Origin: Thermodesulfovibrionia bacterium
GTDB taxonomy: Bacteria; Nitrospirota; Thermodesulfovibrionia; UBA6902
Direction of reading: 5' to 3'
Length of the DNA: 56,147 nucleotides
Assembly: GCA_020057065.1 (NCBI GenBank)
Contig: JAGVGM010000236.1
Span: 1-56,147, forward strand
Shown piece after piece: positions 15,018-23,586 of the stretch. Each line of letters opens with the position of its first letter. Position 1 is the stretch's first letter. The notes under the pieces are model-generated. The model ran no database searches. It was not told the DNA's origin and worked only from the letters and a program-made list of their open reading frames with translations. The position numbers and the translations under genes are program-made.

Positions 15018-15566
15018 ATGGACTTTAAACTCATCCTGCAAAAACTCCTGACGGCATTTGAAAAAGAAGGCATACGTTATGCCCTTTTGGGCGGAATGGC
15101 GCTTGGCGCCTGGGGCGTTCCTCGCGGGACAGTGGATATAGATTTTCTTGTACACAATGATGATATGAAAAAAGTTGACGGAATAATGAGGGGACTCGGT
15201 TATGAATGTAAATACCGGAGTGAGAATGTTTCACAATACTTGTCGCCTCTTAAAGTTTTCGGTGAAGTTGATTTCCTTCATGCCTTCAGAACACATTCAT
15301 TAAGCATGCTGCAGCGAACTGAAGAAAAAAAGATGTTTGACGGAACCATATCTATTAAGGTATTAAAGGTGGAAGATTTGATAGGTTTTAAGCTGCAGGG
15401 AATGGTAAATGATGAGTCAAGAAAATCTCTGGATTTATCAGATATCGAGTCATTATTAGCAGCAAATAAAAAAAACGTTGACTGGATTTTGATCAAAGAG
15501 TATTTTGATCTATTTAATTGCACCGGGATTTTTGACAAACTCAGGGAGAAATACGCTGATGATTGA
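15018..15566 (+). CDS. Nucleotidyltransferase-fold protein (probable type IV-like toxin or stand-alone NTase)
   Basis: About 182 residues. YALLGGMALGAWGVPRGTVD, followed by IDFLV, has the GG-x-A-L...R-x-T-x-D-I-D-F pattern of minimal nucleotidyltransferases related to MNT and AbiEii. VEVDFLHA-like VDFLHAFRTH supplies the third acidic position, and VEDLIGFKLQGMVND with a following DLSDIESLL helix completes the family. The gene overlaps the next small gene by 8 bp, suggesting a two-gene module. A GTG at 15012 is an alternative start; no Shine-Dalgarno is seen. Target unknown. Confidence 0.7.
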   Translation: MDFKLILQKLLTAFEKEGIRYALLGGMALGAWGVPRGTVDIDFLVHNDDMKKVDGIMRGLGYECKYRSENVSQYLSPLKVFGEVDFLHAFRTHSLSMLQRTEEKKMFDGTISIKVLKVEDLIGFKLQGMVNDESRKSLDLSDIESLLAANKKNVDWILIKEYFDLFNCTGIFDKLREKYADD

Positions 15567-15780
15567 TGCAAACGAAAAAGAAGAATTATTGAGGCTCGCA
15601 AGATCATCTTCTCTGAAAGATGACATGCAATATCTTTCCGCTCACAGGCATAATCCGCTTTTTCTTGACGGTAAGGTCAGCATGGATAGATTGCTGGATT
15701 TCTTGAACGAATTCAACGAATTCATAAACCATGAGCCGAAGCCTTTCAAGCCGATGATTGACAGGGATATGAGGCTGTGA
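15559..15780 (+). CDS. Small conserved partner of the nucleotidyltransferase
   Basis: A 73-residue soluble protein beginning MIDANEKEELLRLARSSSLK. It is rich in charged helix and ends EPKPFKPMIDRDMRL. The reading frame is open further upstream, but the ATG at 15559 overlaps the preceding stop by 8 bp, which marks translational coupling. I recognise the combination (NTase plus a roughly 75-residue protein with an INHxPxPFxPxxDRxM tail) as recurrent in several phyla. Function is not known to me; an antitoxin role is a reasonable guess from context. Confidence 0.65.
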   Translation: MIDANEKEELLRLARSSSLKDDMQYLSAHRHNPLFLDGKVSMDRLLDFLNEFNEFINHEPKPFKPMIDRDMRL

Positions 15781-15847
15781 GAAGAAGGGATTGAAGGATT
15801 AAGGGAGGTAGGTACTAAGGGATAGGACAAAAACAGGAGGGGACTAA

Positions 15848-16534
15848 ATGCAAAAATTTCCCGGTTTTGTTTATAATTACACCATGCTTACTCTCGGCGT
15901 GTTAGCTTCAGGCAGAGGTTCAAATTTTCAGTCAATAGTTGACAATATCGAATCCGGCTTTCTCAGGGCAAAAATAGTTGTGCTGATAACCGACAATCCG
16001 GATGCTTATGCCCTTGAACGTGCGAAAAAGCATAATATTGAATCTATCGTTCTTAAACCTAAAGACTTCCCCGATAAGAATACTTACTATGCGCATATTG
16101 CCGATGAATTAGAAAAGAGAGGCGTTGAACTTGTCATATTGGCAGGTTTCATGAGAGTTGTCGGAAAAGCTCTCATAGATCGATATCGAAATAAAATAAT
16201 GAACATCCACCCTGCCCTGCTGCCTTCCTTTCCCGGACTTCACGGACAGAAACAGGCTGTTGATTACGGGGTAAAGATCTCAGGCTGCACAGTGCATTTT
16301 GTTGATGAAGGAATGGATACCGGAGCGATAATAATCCAGGCGGCGGTACCCGTATATCACGATGACACAGAGGAGACGCTCTCTGAAAGAATATTGAAAC
16401 AGGAACACAAAATCTTTCCGTATGCAATAAAGCTTTATGCAGAAGGAAGGATCTCTGTCGATGGCCGCAAGGTGATCATCAAAGGGGATCAGAAAGATTC
16501 CCTCCTCATCAATCCGCCGCCGGCTGCGACATGA
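15848..16534 (+). CDS. purN: Phosphoribosylglycinamide formyltransferase PurN
   Basis: A 228-residue folate-dependent enzyme of step 3 of purine synthesis. LASGRGSNFQ (residues 19-28) is the phosphate-binding loop, N109-x-H111 lies in MNIHPALLPSFPGLHG, and D157 lies in DEGMDTGA; these match the N106/H108/D144 triad of Escherichia coli PurN. An AGGAGGGG 6 nt upstream supports the ATG at 15848, which gives a 12-residue extension relative to the usual N-terminus. The in-frame ATG at 15884 matches the family start and has TATAAT 6 nt upstream, so a shorter leaderless form is also possible. The 3' end overlaps the convergent acyltransferase gene by 26 bp. Confidence 0.95.
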   Translation: MQKFPGFVYNYTMLTLGVLASGRGSNFQSIVDNIESGFLRAKIVVLITDNPDAYALERAKKHNIESIVLKPKDFPDKNTYYAHIADELEKRGVELVILAGFMRVVGKALIDRYRNKIMNIHPALLPSFPGLHGQKQAVDYGVKISGCTVHFVDEGMDTGAIIIQAAVPVYHDDTEETLSERILKQEHKIFPYAIKLYAEGRISVDGRKVIIKGDQKDSLLINPPPAAT

Positions 16535-17483
16535 ACTCTTTCTTTCCCTTATAAGTCTTCCAGCGGTTATGTATCCATAAATATTGTTCAGGATACTTTC
16601 GGATAATGGATTCCATCTCACGGGTCATCTCTTCCGTGATCCTGATGATCTCATCTTTTTTACTTGTGTACTCCCCGGGATAAATGGGGTCGCTTACAAA
16701 GCCTTCATATTGATAATTACCTGACTTCCTGCAGCATGCAAAAACAACAAGAGGTCTATTATATGTTATGGAGAGCAACGCAGGAACAGGTGTTGTAGTT
16801 GCCTTGCGTCCGAAGAAGTCAATCAGGAGTCCTTTCATTGTACTCTGGTCCGGCAGCATAGCTATGGAGCTGCCCTGTTTAAGGGCTTTTTTAAGAGCGC
16901 CTAATGCGTTTTTATTGGAAATGACAGTCTGACCGGTGGATGCACGATATTCAAATACGAATTTTTCGAGATATTCATTATCTAAACGTCTTGCAACAAT
17001 AACGAGAGGTGTTTTAACAGCCGCACATACGTGAGGAATGATTTCCCAGTTGCCTATATGTGGTGTTACAAAAATGCACCCTCCTGATTTATCATGTAAC
17101 TTTTTTGTCTTGAGAAATATATTGTTAAGTTCCTCTGTGACGTTCCCGGTGCTGTCCGCAGTATCAGGTTTTGTAAGCAGAAAATGAAGTTTTATAACTT
17201 CCAGGAATGTGAGAAAAAAGGAGCCGCAGCACTGACGTGCAATAGTTTTGATCTCGTTCCCGCTTTTTTCATCCTTAAATGCATGCCTCAGGTTTTCAAT
17301 GGCAATGTTGCGACGTTTTTTGCTAAAGAAGTAAAGAAGGTCTCCGAGGACACTGCTGATAATTTTTACAAACCATAATGGCAATGAACGAGTGATCAGG
17401 ATAAAGAAATATGCTGTTGCATATTCAATGAATTTTGTAATTTTATTTTTCCTGCGTTTATTTTTCACAACAAAAATTAACAC
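16509..17483 (-). CDS. Late lipid A acyltransferase (LpxL/HtrB family)
   Basis: A 324-residue inner-membrane acyltransferase that adds a secondary acyl chain to lipid A precursors from acyl-ACP. A membrane anchor at residues 20-50 is followed by the catalytic H-x4-E motif in PHIGNWE (H142, E147). IAMLPDQ near 212-218 and FFGRKATTTPVPALLS around 229-244 are family signatures, and YLWIHNRWK lies at the C-terminus. It starts at a GTG (17483); a GTG at 17468 is an alternative. Convergent with purN. Which acyl chain it transfers cannot be told from sequence. Confidence 0.88.
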   Translation of the reverse strand: MLIFVVKNKRRKNKITKFIEYATAYFFILITRSLPLWFVKIISSVLGDLLYFFSKKRRNIAIENLRHAFKDEKSGNEIKTIARQCCGSFFLTFLEVIKLHFLLTKPDTADSTGNVTEELNNIFLKTKKLHDKSGGCIFVTPHIGNWEIIPHVCAAVKTPLVIVARRLDNEYLEKFVFEYRASTGQTVISNKNALGALKKALKQGSSIAMLPDQSTMKGLLIDFFGRKATTTPVPALLSITYNRPLVVFACCRKSGNYQYEGFVSDPIYPGEYTSKKDEIIRITEEMTREMESIIRKYPEQYLWIHNRWKTYKGKKEFMSQPAAD

Positions 17484-17558
17484 GAAAAAGAATTATTTGT
17501 TTTTAAAATATTTGGTTATATAGTCTAAAGTAACAACATGCTGATTATCAACATAAAC

Positions 17559-17588
17559 TTGACTATACGTAACGTTAAGTTTTATTCT
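17559..17588 (+). promoter_or_regulatory. Promoter candidate directly upstream of argH
   Basis: TTGACT (17559-17564) and TATTCT (17583-17588) are spaced 18 bp. The argH ATG follows 7 nt later with no Shine-Dalgarno, another layout compatible with a leaderless message. Confidence 0.4.
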
Positions 17589-17595
17589 TACTTTC

Positions 17596-18966
17596 ATGGA
17601 AAAACTCTGGTCAGGAAGGTTCAAAGAAAAGACGGAAACGGTGGTAGAAAATTTTACTTCTTCACTGTCTTTTGATATACGTCTCTGGAGATATGATATC
17701 GAAGGAAGTGCTGCACACGTAAAGATGCTCGGCAAGCAAAAAATTATTCCGAAGAAGGACGTTGAATTGATACTTCACGGTCTTGAAGAAATAAAGAGGG
17801 AGATACTGGAAGGCAGGTTCAGGTTCTATAAAAATCTCGAAGACATACATATGAATATAGAACACGCCCTTATTAAGAAAATAGGTCCTGTCGGAGGAAA
17901 GCTTCACACTGCAAGGAGCAGGAACGACCAGGTGGCGCTGGACCTCAGGCTTTATTTAAGAGATGAGATATCGGATATCGTAAAACTGATCAAGGGGTTC
18001 CAAAAAGTCATTGTCTCTGTTGCCGGAAAACATATTGATACTGTAATGCCGGGATATACACATCTGCAAAAGGCGCAGCCCGTGCTGCTCGCGCACCATT
18101 TGCTCGCCTATTTTGAGATGCTTGAGAGGGATAAAGAGAGGTTTGAAGACTGCCTGAAGAGGGTAAATGTCCTGCCGCTTGGATCAGCGGCGCTTGCCGG
18201 CACAACGCTGCCCATTGACAGAAAGTATACGGCACATCTTCTAAAATTTCCAAAGATATCGGAAAACAGCATGGATGCCGTGTCTGACAGGGATTTTGTT
18301 ATTGAATTCATATCAGCGTCAGGCATTCTTATGGTTCATCTTTCGAGGCTTTCAGAGGAAATTATTATCTGGAATAATGACCAATTCGGATTTATTGAAC
18401 TGCCCGACGCCTTCACAACCGGTTCCAGTATCATGCCGCAGAAGAAAAATCCCGATGTCCTTGAGCTGATAAGAGGAAAGTCCGGAAGGGTATTCGGGCA
18501 TTTAACGGCAATACTCACCGTTATGAAAGGGTTGCCGCTTGCATATAACAGAGACCTGCAGGAGGATAAAGAACCTTCGTTTGATACTGTCGATACCATA
18601 AAAGCAAGCCTTCAGGTCTTGACAGAGATGATGCCGAAGGTCCGGTTCAATAAAGAAGTTATGAGAAAGGCCTCAGAGAAAGGATATCTGACCGCCACAG
18701 ACCTTGCAGAATATCTTGTCCGGAAAGGCATGCCTTTCAGAGATGCTCACAGGGTCACAGGTGAACTCGTGAGATACTGTATTGATAAAAACAAGGTAAT
18801 GAGTGATCTGAGGCTGAAGGAATTCCGGCAGTTCTCTAAACTGATCGGGGAAGATATTGTTCATCATATTTCCGTACAAACTTCGGTTGACGAAAAAAAA
18901 TCCTTTGGCGGAACATCAAAAAAACTGGTGCTTGCACGGATAAAGAAGATAAGGATTAAGGGGTAA
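17596..18966 (+). CDS. argH: Argininosuccinate lyase
   Basis: A 456-residue fumarase-superfamily lyase that makes arginine and fumarate from argininosuccinate. TARSRNDQVALDLRLY lies at 105-120, PGYTHLQKAQP with the conserved T155-H156 at 152-162, and the signature loop GSSIMPQKKNPD at 276-287 with the catalytic serine. The start MEKLWSGRF is the usual one. It stands alone; no other arg gene is in the window. The stop is followed by short repeats. Confidence 0.97.
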   Translation: MEKLWSGRFKEKTETVVENFTSSLSFDIRLWRYDIEGSAAHVKMLGKQKIIPKKDVELILHGLEEIKREILEGRFRFYKNLEDIHMNIEHALIKKIGPVGGKLHTARSRNDQVALDLRLYLRDEISDIVKLIKGFQKVIVSVAGKHIDTVMPGYTHLQKAQPVLLAHHLLAYFEMLERDKERFEDCLKRVNVLPLGSAALAGTTLPIDRKYTAHLLKFPKISENSMDAVSDRDFVIEFISASGILMVHLSRLSEEIIIWNNDQFGFIELPDAFTTGSSIMPQKKNPDVLELIRGKSGRVFGHLTAILTVMKGLPLAYNRDLQEDKEPSFDTVDTIKASLQVLTEMMPKVRFNKEVMRKASEKGYLTATDLAEYLVRKGMPFRDAHRVTGELVRYCIDKNKVMSDLRLKEFRQFSKLIGEDIVHHISVQTSVDEKKSFGGTSKKLVLARIKKIRIKG

Positions 18967-19004
18967 GAGGCAAGGGATTAGTAAGAAGCAAAGCAGATAC
19001 ATTA

Positions 19005-19055
19005 TCATGCCCGCAAAAACTTGAATCCAGGGTATGCGCAAGCCCGGAATGACAC
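19005..19055. repeat. Dispersed palindromic repeat copy
   Basis: TCATGCCCGC...TTGAATCCAG...GCCCGGAATGACA is an imperfect member of the GTCATTCCCGC family seen at 6661, 28025, 35044 and 36929. It fills the gap between argH and the lipoprotein gene. Confidence 0.5.
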
Positions 19056-19087
19056 ATTGTTTGCACCAGGCTTTTGATTAAATAGAA

Positions 19088-19588
19088 ATGACGGAGAAAC
19101 AATTCAAAAAAATAAATAAACGATTGCTTTACTGCTTGCTGCTTACTGCTTACTGCTTCCTGCTTACTACCTCCTGCGGCAGGAGAGGAGACCCGGTTTT
19201 AATTGAACCGCGTAAAGAAAAAACTGTTGAAAGCAATAAACAAGAAGGCTCGCAAAACAGTGAAAAACATGAAACATCGACAGATATTAGAAAGAGTGAA
19301 CAGGGATCTGTTCAGGTAAACACTCCTGATGCGCCTGCGGGGCTGATCGGCCTTTATACCAGGACAAGTATTGTGCTTACATGGAATGAAGTTGCCGGGC
19401 AGAACATCAAATACAGGGTTTATCGTTCCACAGGTGATGGTTACATACCGGCAGGAGAAACCGTTACCCCTGCTTATACAGACAGGAATGTTGAACCCGA
19501 TAAAAAATATTATTACAAAGTGAGCGCAGTCGGTTTGAATGAAGGTCCCCTTTCTAAAGAGATACAAATCATAACGGAGGTTCATTGA
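19088..19588 (+). CDS. Lipoprotein with a fibronectin type III domain
   Basis: A 166-residue protein with a short basic N-terminus, a hydrophobic core and a lipobox at LLTTSC (C30), so it is probably lipid-anchored. A Lys/Glu/Ser-rich linker (residues 37-78) leads to one FN3-type domain (PDAPAGLIGLYTRTSIVLTW to SKEIQII). The hydrophobic core of the signal (YCLLLTAYCFLLT) is encoded by repeats of a TGCTTAC-like heptamer, so a repeat array appears to have become the signal peptide. It precedes gmhA with a 3-bp gap. Role unknown; probably envelope-associated. Confidence 0.8.
   Translation: MTEKQFKKINKRLLYCLLLTAYCFLLTTSCGRRGDPVLIEPRKEKTVESNKQEGSQNSEKHETSTDIRKSEQGSVQVNTPDAPAGLIGLYTRTSIVLTWNEVAGQNIKYRVYRSTGDGYIPAGETVTPAYTDRNVEPDKKYYYKVSAVGLNEGPLSKEIQIITEVH
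19130..19166. repeat. Degenerate heptamer array encoding a signal-peptide core
   Basis: Imperfect repeats of TGCTTAC / TGCTTGC / TGCTTCC run through this stretch of the lipoprotein gene. The period is 7, so the reading frame shifts from unit to unit. Confidence 0.65.
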
Positions 19589-19590
19589 TA

Positions 19591-20175
19591 ATGAGAGAAA
19601 AAATATTGAAGGCGTTTGAAGAAAGCGCAGCCGTCAAACAGCAATTTGTCAAGGAAAATGTTGACACTATTATTGAGGTATCAAGGATGATCGCCGACAG
19701 CTTGAATAAAGGAGGCAAACTCCTGCTTTTTGGAAACGGCGGCAGTTCCACTGACGCATCGCACATAGCAGCTGAATTTGTTAACAGGTTCATGAAAGAC
19801 CGTCCTCCTTTTCCTGCGATCGCACTTAATACCGATATGGCGGTTATTACTTCCATATCCAATGATTATGACTTTTCAGAAATTTTTGCACGTCAATTAA
19901 AAGCGCTTGCTCAGGAGGGTGATGTGGTCCTTGCCATAAGCACCAGCGGAAATTCTCCCAATGTTTTGAAAGCTATAGATGTTGCGAAAAAGAAGAAGCT
20001 GAAAACTATTGCATTTACAGGCGCAAAGGGCGACAAACTTGCTTCAAAGACTGATTATGTCTTTGCTGTTCCGTCCATTAACACGCCGAGGATACAGGAA
20101 ACCCATATTATTCTCGGACATGTGATCTGCCAGATGGTGGAGGAAATACTTCTCGAAAGCCATCGGAAGAAGTAA
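19591..20175 (+). CDS. gmhA: Sedoheptulose-7-phosphate isomerase (SIS domain)
   Basis: About 194 residues. LLFGNGGSSTDASHIAAEF is the GmhA signature, with the SIS phosphate-binding STSGNSPNV and the C-terminal QETHIILGHVICQMVEE helix carrying the metal-ligand histidine. The enzyme converts sedoheptulose 7-phosphate to D-glycero-D-manno-heptose 7-phosphate for the LPS inner core. GGAGG at 19576-19580 supports the ATG at 19591 rather than the TTG at 19585. It follows the FN3 lipoprotein by 2 bp. A DiaA-like role in replication is less likely given the lipid A genes nearby, but is not excluded. Confidence 0.88.
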   Translation: MREKILKAFEESAAVKQQFVKENVDTIIEVSRMIADSLNKGGKLLLFGNGGSSTDASHIAAEFVNRFMKDRPPFPAIALNTDMAVITSISNDYDFSEIFARQLKALAQEGDVVLAISTSGNSPNVLKAIDVAKKKKLKTIAFTGAKGDKLASKTDYVFAVPSINTPRIQETHIILGHVICQMVEEILLESHRKK

Positions 20176-20330
20176 AAACTAATTTGCTCAATCTCCAGTT
20201 GTAAAAGATTTACATAATTGAATCTTACATCATTCTATTGAAAAATCAACAGTACTAACAGGCTTGTACCGAATGACAATGCTGCTGCCATTTGTGGATT
20301 AACAGGCGCTGGAAATGCTACTATTCCAAT

Positions 20331-21329
20331 ATGAAAAAAATTGCGATTTTGTCAATTATCTTTTTTTTTCTGCCGCAAATTTCAATTGCGGCAGAATATT
20401 CCCTTAAATTAAGAACGAGCTATAATCCCGGTTACCTTAGAATTGTTATTGAAGGGGCTGAAGAGATTATAACCATGGCAATAGTAAACCAGAAGGGACA
20501 GGATATTATAGTCTCATTTCCAGGAACTGATTTTACACTCCAGGGAGAAAATGCAAAAATCAATTACAGGAAAACAGATAAAGGTACAGTAGTGTTTTCA
20601 CCAGGTGATTTCAGTGGATTGAAAGTCTTGAATCTCAAAAATCCGAGCAGGCTTGTGATTGATTTATATCAGAACGTTAAGAAGGATGAAAAGCAAAAAG
20701 ACGGTGCAAGCAATTCTGCCATATCCCCCGTAAGGGCGGGTTTGAAACCCGCCCCTACTAAAACACTCGTAATTGACCCCGGACACGGAGGTTTCGAAAG
20801 CGGTATCGTTAAGGATGCTTATACAGAGAAGAACGTTGTTCTGGACATTTCACGAAAATTAAGCACGCTTGCAAAAGAGGGAGCTCTTAACAGCACCCTG
20901 ACGAGAGGCGGGGATCTCTATATGTCAATAAGCGAAAGGATAAAATATTCAAACAACAAAAACGCAGATATCTTTATCAGCCTTCATATCGGCAATCATA
21001 AAGATATTGTGATCTATATCCCCGTGATCACAGAACATGCTTCCGATGCAGTGAAACCTTATTTATACAATAAGGGACAGGAAGAATATTTAAAAAAGAC
21101 AGTGCTGTTGCTGAATGCAATAAAAGAAGCGGCGGCATCCAATTTAGGCAGTGAGGCGGTAACCGTGAAACCGCTTCCTTACAGCATTATTTCAAAGATA
21201 GGAGCAGCGGCCCTCATTATTGAACTGCCTTCATTTGAGTATGCAAACTATACTGAAGAATTCAAGGCAGCAATAGCAAATGCCCTTAACAAAGGTCTTT
21301 ATCTATATGAAGAAAAAGATGCGACATAA
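20331..21329 (+). CDS. N-acetylmuramoyl-L-alanine amidase (Amidase_3), periplasmic
   Basis: About 332 residues. The signal peptide (KKIAILSIIFFFLPQISIAA) supports the ATG at 20331. An N-terminal beta-rich domain resembling AMIN (residues 20-115) is followed by a linker and then the zinc amidase domain. DPGHGG carries H152, the TEKN segment E166 and SLHIGN H219, which are the zinc ligands; IIELPSF carries the catalytic E298. It should cleave the amide between MurNAc and stem peptide during cell separation. The linker (residues 132-144) is encoded by a GGGCGGGTTT palindromic repeat inserted in frame. Confidence 0.85.
   Translation: MKKIAILSIIFFFLPQISIAAEYSLKLRTSYNPGYLRIVIEGAEEIITMAIVNQKGQDIIVSFPGTDFTLQGENAKINYRKTDKGTVVFSPGDFSGLKVLNLKNPSRLVIDLYQNVKKDEKQKDGASNSAISPVRAGLKPAPTKTLVIDPGHGGFESGIVKDAYTEKNVVLDISRKLSTLAKEGALNSTLTRGGDLYMSISERIKYSNNKNADIFISLHIGNHKDIVIYIPVITEHASDAVKPYLYNKGQEEYLKKTVLLLNAIKEAAASNLGSEAVTVKPLPYSIISKIGAAALIIELPSFEYANYTEEFKAAIANALNKGLYLYEEKDAT
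20730..20758. repeat. Palindromic repeat inserted in frame in the amidase gene
   Basis: GGGCGGGTTT (20734-20743) and AAACCCGCCC (20745-20754) form a near-perfect hairpin. It encodes the VRAGLKPAPT segment between the two amidase domains. A related GGGCGAACC hairpin sits at the purD stop codon. Confidence 0.75.
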
Positions 21330-21870
21330 TAAGGCTGACCGGGTTTTTCCCCTTGCATTAATCGCAGCTTTTGCTGTCAGCATGGGTATTAGTTATTTTT
21401 ATTTAAAAGGCACGTTTAAGTTTGATTCTTCTTTTATAGAAGAACTTGCATCAAGACAGACAAAGACAGGGAGCAAAGAGCAAAAGGAAAATGTACTGCG
21501 GTTGTATGAGCCAAAAGACATTATTTCAGAAAATAGTGATGATACAAACCCGCAAAAAGACGCGTCGCTTGCTGCAGCAGAAGATATAACAAGAAAATAT
21601 TTAAAGGCTTTCGATACGAAGCTTCTGGACTTATACATGGATAAGGAAAATATTGTATATGTTGATCTTGGAAATGAATTAAAGAAAAATTTCAGGGGCG
21701 GCGCTTCCGAAGAATTAAATATCATTGCAGGATTATATAAAGGCATTGAACAGGCTGTCCCGGGTTTCAAAGCTCTGAAGATTTTAATTGAAGGGCATGA
21801 AGCTGAAACTCTCGGGGGACATATTAATATTTCAGAACCGATAGGGAAAGAGATTGCAGAAAATATCTGA
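21307..21870 (+). CDS. Membrane-anchored GerMN-domain protein
   Basis: About 187 residues. A basic start is followed by one transmembrane segment (VFPLALIAAFAVSMGISYFY), a charged linker (residues 40-85), and then a GerMN domain: YVDLGNELKKNFRGGASEEL followed by a helix ending VPGFKALKILIEG. GerMN domains occur in spore germination GerM and in many non-sporulating envelope proteins, often beside amidases and murI as here. The start overlaps the amidase stop; 21319 is an alternative ATG. It probably works at the peptidoglycan layer, but its function is not established. Confidence 0.8.
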   Translation: MKKKMRHNKADRVFPLALIAAFAVSMGISYFYLKGTFKFDSSFIEELASRQTKTGSKEQKENVLRLYEPKDIISENSDDTNPQKDASLAAAEDITRKYLKAFDTKLLDLYMDKENIVYVDLGNELKKNFRGGASEELNIIAGLYKGIEQAVPGFKALKILIEGHEAETLGGHINISEPIGKEIAENI

Positions 21871-22738
21871 CAGGCCCATAGGGGTTTTTGATTCAGGCGT
21901 CGGCGGTCTCACCGTTATGAAGGAGATCATGCTTCAGCTGCCTGAAGAGAACGTGCTTTATATCGGCGATACCGCAAGGGTCCCCTACGGAATAAGATCG
22001 GCGGAGACGGTCACCCGTTACTCTCTGGAAATGGTTGATTTCCTTGTCGGGAAGGGCATAAAACTTTTGGTTGTCGCCTGTAATACCGCTTCAGCCGTTG
22101 CCCTGACAGCAATAAAGAAGAGGTTTGACATACCGGTAGTAGGTGTCATTGAGCCGGGTGCAAGGGGAGCGATGGAGGCGACAAGGTCCAAAAAGATCGG
22201 TGTAATAGGAACGGAGGGGACGATAAAGAGCAACTCTTATGTTCATGCGATAAACGCGCTGTACGGCAATAAACCCATTGTCATTACAGAGCATGGGACC
22301 ATACGCTTTGACAGATACTTTGAGGTCAATATAGAGGACCTTACAATATTTACAAAGGCGTGTCCGCTTTTCGTGCCCCTGGCGGAGGAAGGCTGGTCAT
22401 CCAATGACGTTGCTGTTCTTACTGCTCAACATTACCTCGAAGGGCTTAAAAGGGAGCCTATTGATACCCTCGTCCTCGGCTGCACACATTACCCTTTGTT
22501 AAAGGATGTTATTGCCGGGGTCATGGGCGCTGACATAGCGCTTATAGATTCCGCACAAGAGACGGTCAAAGAGTTAAGGAGGACATTGATTCAATATGGT
22601 ATTGAAAACACTTCTCATACAGAGCCTCTACGGAGATTTTATGTTACCGATGCCCCCGAAAGATTTATAAAGGTCGGCGAGAGGTTTCTTGGAGAAAAGA
22701 TAGAGCATATAGAAAAAATAAATATTGGAGGTAACTGA
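21854..22738 (+). CDS. murI: Glutamate racemase
   Basis: A 294-residue enzyme supplying D-glutamate for peptidoglycan. [13 protein letters not shown] (9-21) is the substrate loop, VACNTAS carries catalytic C76, and LGCTHYP carries C211, the two-base cysteine pair. The first codon is TTG at 21854, overlapping the GerMN gene by 17 bp. The overlap with rph at the 3' end is a single base (TGATG). The run amidase-GerMN-murI-rph is tightly packed and likely one transcript. Confidence 0.95.
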   Translation: MQKISDRPIGVFDSGVGGLTVMKEIMLQLPEENVLYIGDTARVPYGIRSAETVTRYSLEMVDFLVGKGIKLLVVACNTASAVALTAIKKRFDIPVVGVIEPGARGAMEATRSKKIGVIGTEGTIKSNSYVHAINALYGNKPIVITEHGTIRFDRYFEVNIEDLTIFTKACPLFVPLAEEGWSSNDVAVLTAQHYLEGLKREPIDTLVLGCTHYPLLKDVIAGVMGADIALIDSAQETVKELRRTLIQYGIENTSHTEPLRRFYVTDAPERFIKVGERFLGEKIEHIEKINIGGN

Positions 22739-23457
22739 TGCGGCCTGATAAAAGAAGCGCAAATGATTTAAGAGATATTAAAATTACCTGTAACTACCTG
22801 AATACGGCAGAAGGCTCCGTGCTGATAGAAATGGGAGGTACAAAAGTTATATGCACGGCAACGATAGAGAACAAAGTGCCGCAGTTTCTGAAAGATCAGG
22901 GCCGTGGATGGGTTACCGCCGAGTATTCAATGCTCCCGCGGGCTACGCCCATCAGGACAACACGTGAAGCTTCCACAGGAAGGGTCGGGGGCAGGACTCA
23001 TGAAATTCAAAGGCTCATCGGCAGGGCCATGCGCTCCGTTGTCGACCTTAACGCATTGGGTGAAAAGACCATATGGCTTGATTGCGATGTCATTCAGGCA
23101 GACGGAGGTACAAGGACTGCTGCGATAACAGGTGCCTTTGTAGCTTTTAAACTTGCGCTTAAACATGCAATGGAAAACAAAATCATCGGGAAGCAGGCTA
23201 TAAAGGATTATGTTGCAGCCGTAAGTGTGGGAATTGTTGGAGGAGAGCCGAGACTGGACCTCTCTTATATTGAGGATTCAACGGCAGAAGTTGATATGAA
23301 CATTGTTATGACAGAGTCAGGGAAATTCATAGAGGTGCAAGGAACAGCGGAAACAGAACCGTTTGACAGATCTCGCCTGAATGCAATGCTTGATCTCGCT
23401 GAGTCAGGAATAAAGAAGATCATAGCGATTCAGAAAGCAGCGTTGGGAGAATACTGA
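22738..23457 (+). CDS. rph: Ribonuclease PH
   Basis: A 239-residue phosphorolytic 3' exoribonuclease that trims tRNA 3' ends. [15 protein letters not shown] at the start, [20 protein letters not shown] near residues 63-82 with GRAMRSVVD following, and [18 protein letters not shown] are the conserved active-site blocks of RNase PH. GGAGGT 6 nt upstream of the ATG sits inside murI. A nucleotide pyrophosphatase gene often follows rph; here radC lies 129 bp away instead. Confidence 0.96.
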   Translation: MRPDKRSANDLRDIKITCNYLNTAEGSVLIEMGGTKVICTATIENKVPQFLKDQGRGWVTAEYSMLPRATPIRTTREASTGRVGGRTHEIQRLIGRAMRSVVDLNALGEKTIWLDCDVIQADGGTRTAAITGAFVAFKLALKHAMENKIIGKQAIKDYVAAVSVGIVGGEPRLDLSYIEDSTAEVDMNIVMTESGKFIEVQGTAETEPFDRSRLNAMLDLAESGIKKIIAIQKAALGEY

Positions 23458-23460
23458 TAA

Positions 23461-23545
23461 GTGCGGAAGTGTGAAAGACTGGAAGTATGTAAGTAAAAAG
23501 CTATATCACTTTTTTTACTTCATCGCTTCCGATCTTTATTTCATC
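23461..23545. repeat. Degenerate octamer array between rph and radC
   Basis: GTGCGGAA GTGTGAAA GACTGGAA GTATGTAA is one side; a complementary stretch ACTTCATC GCTTCCGA follows. The period is 8. The same class occurs at 51570-51615, 54434-54560 and about 55000-55050. Confidence 0.6.
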
Positions 23546-23586
23546 TTGAATCCTTTATGACAAATCATGTATTCTTTAATGGGGAT

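Noticed and set aside
14811-15155. 114-residue minus-strand ORF
   Set aside because: It overlaps the MITE-like repeat and the start of the nucleotidyltransferase; composition is not protein-like.
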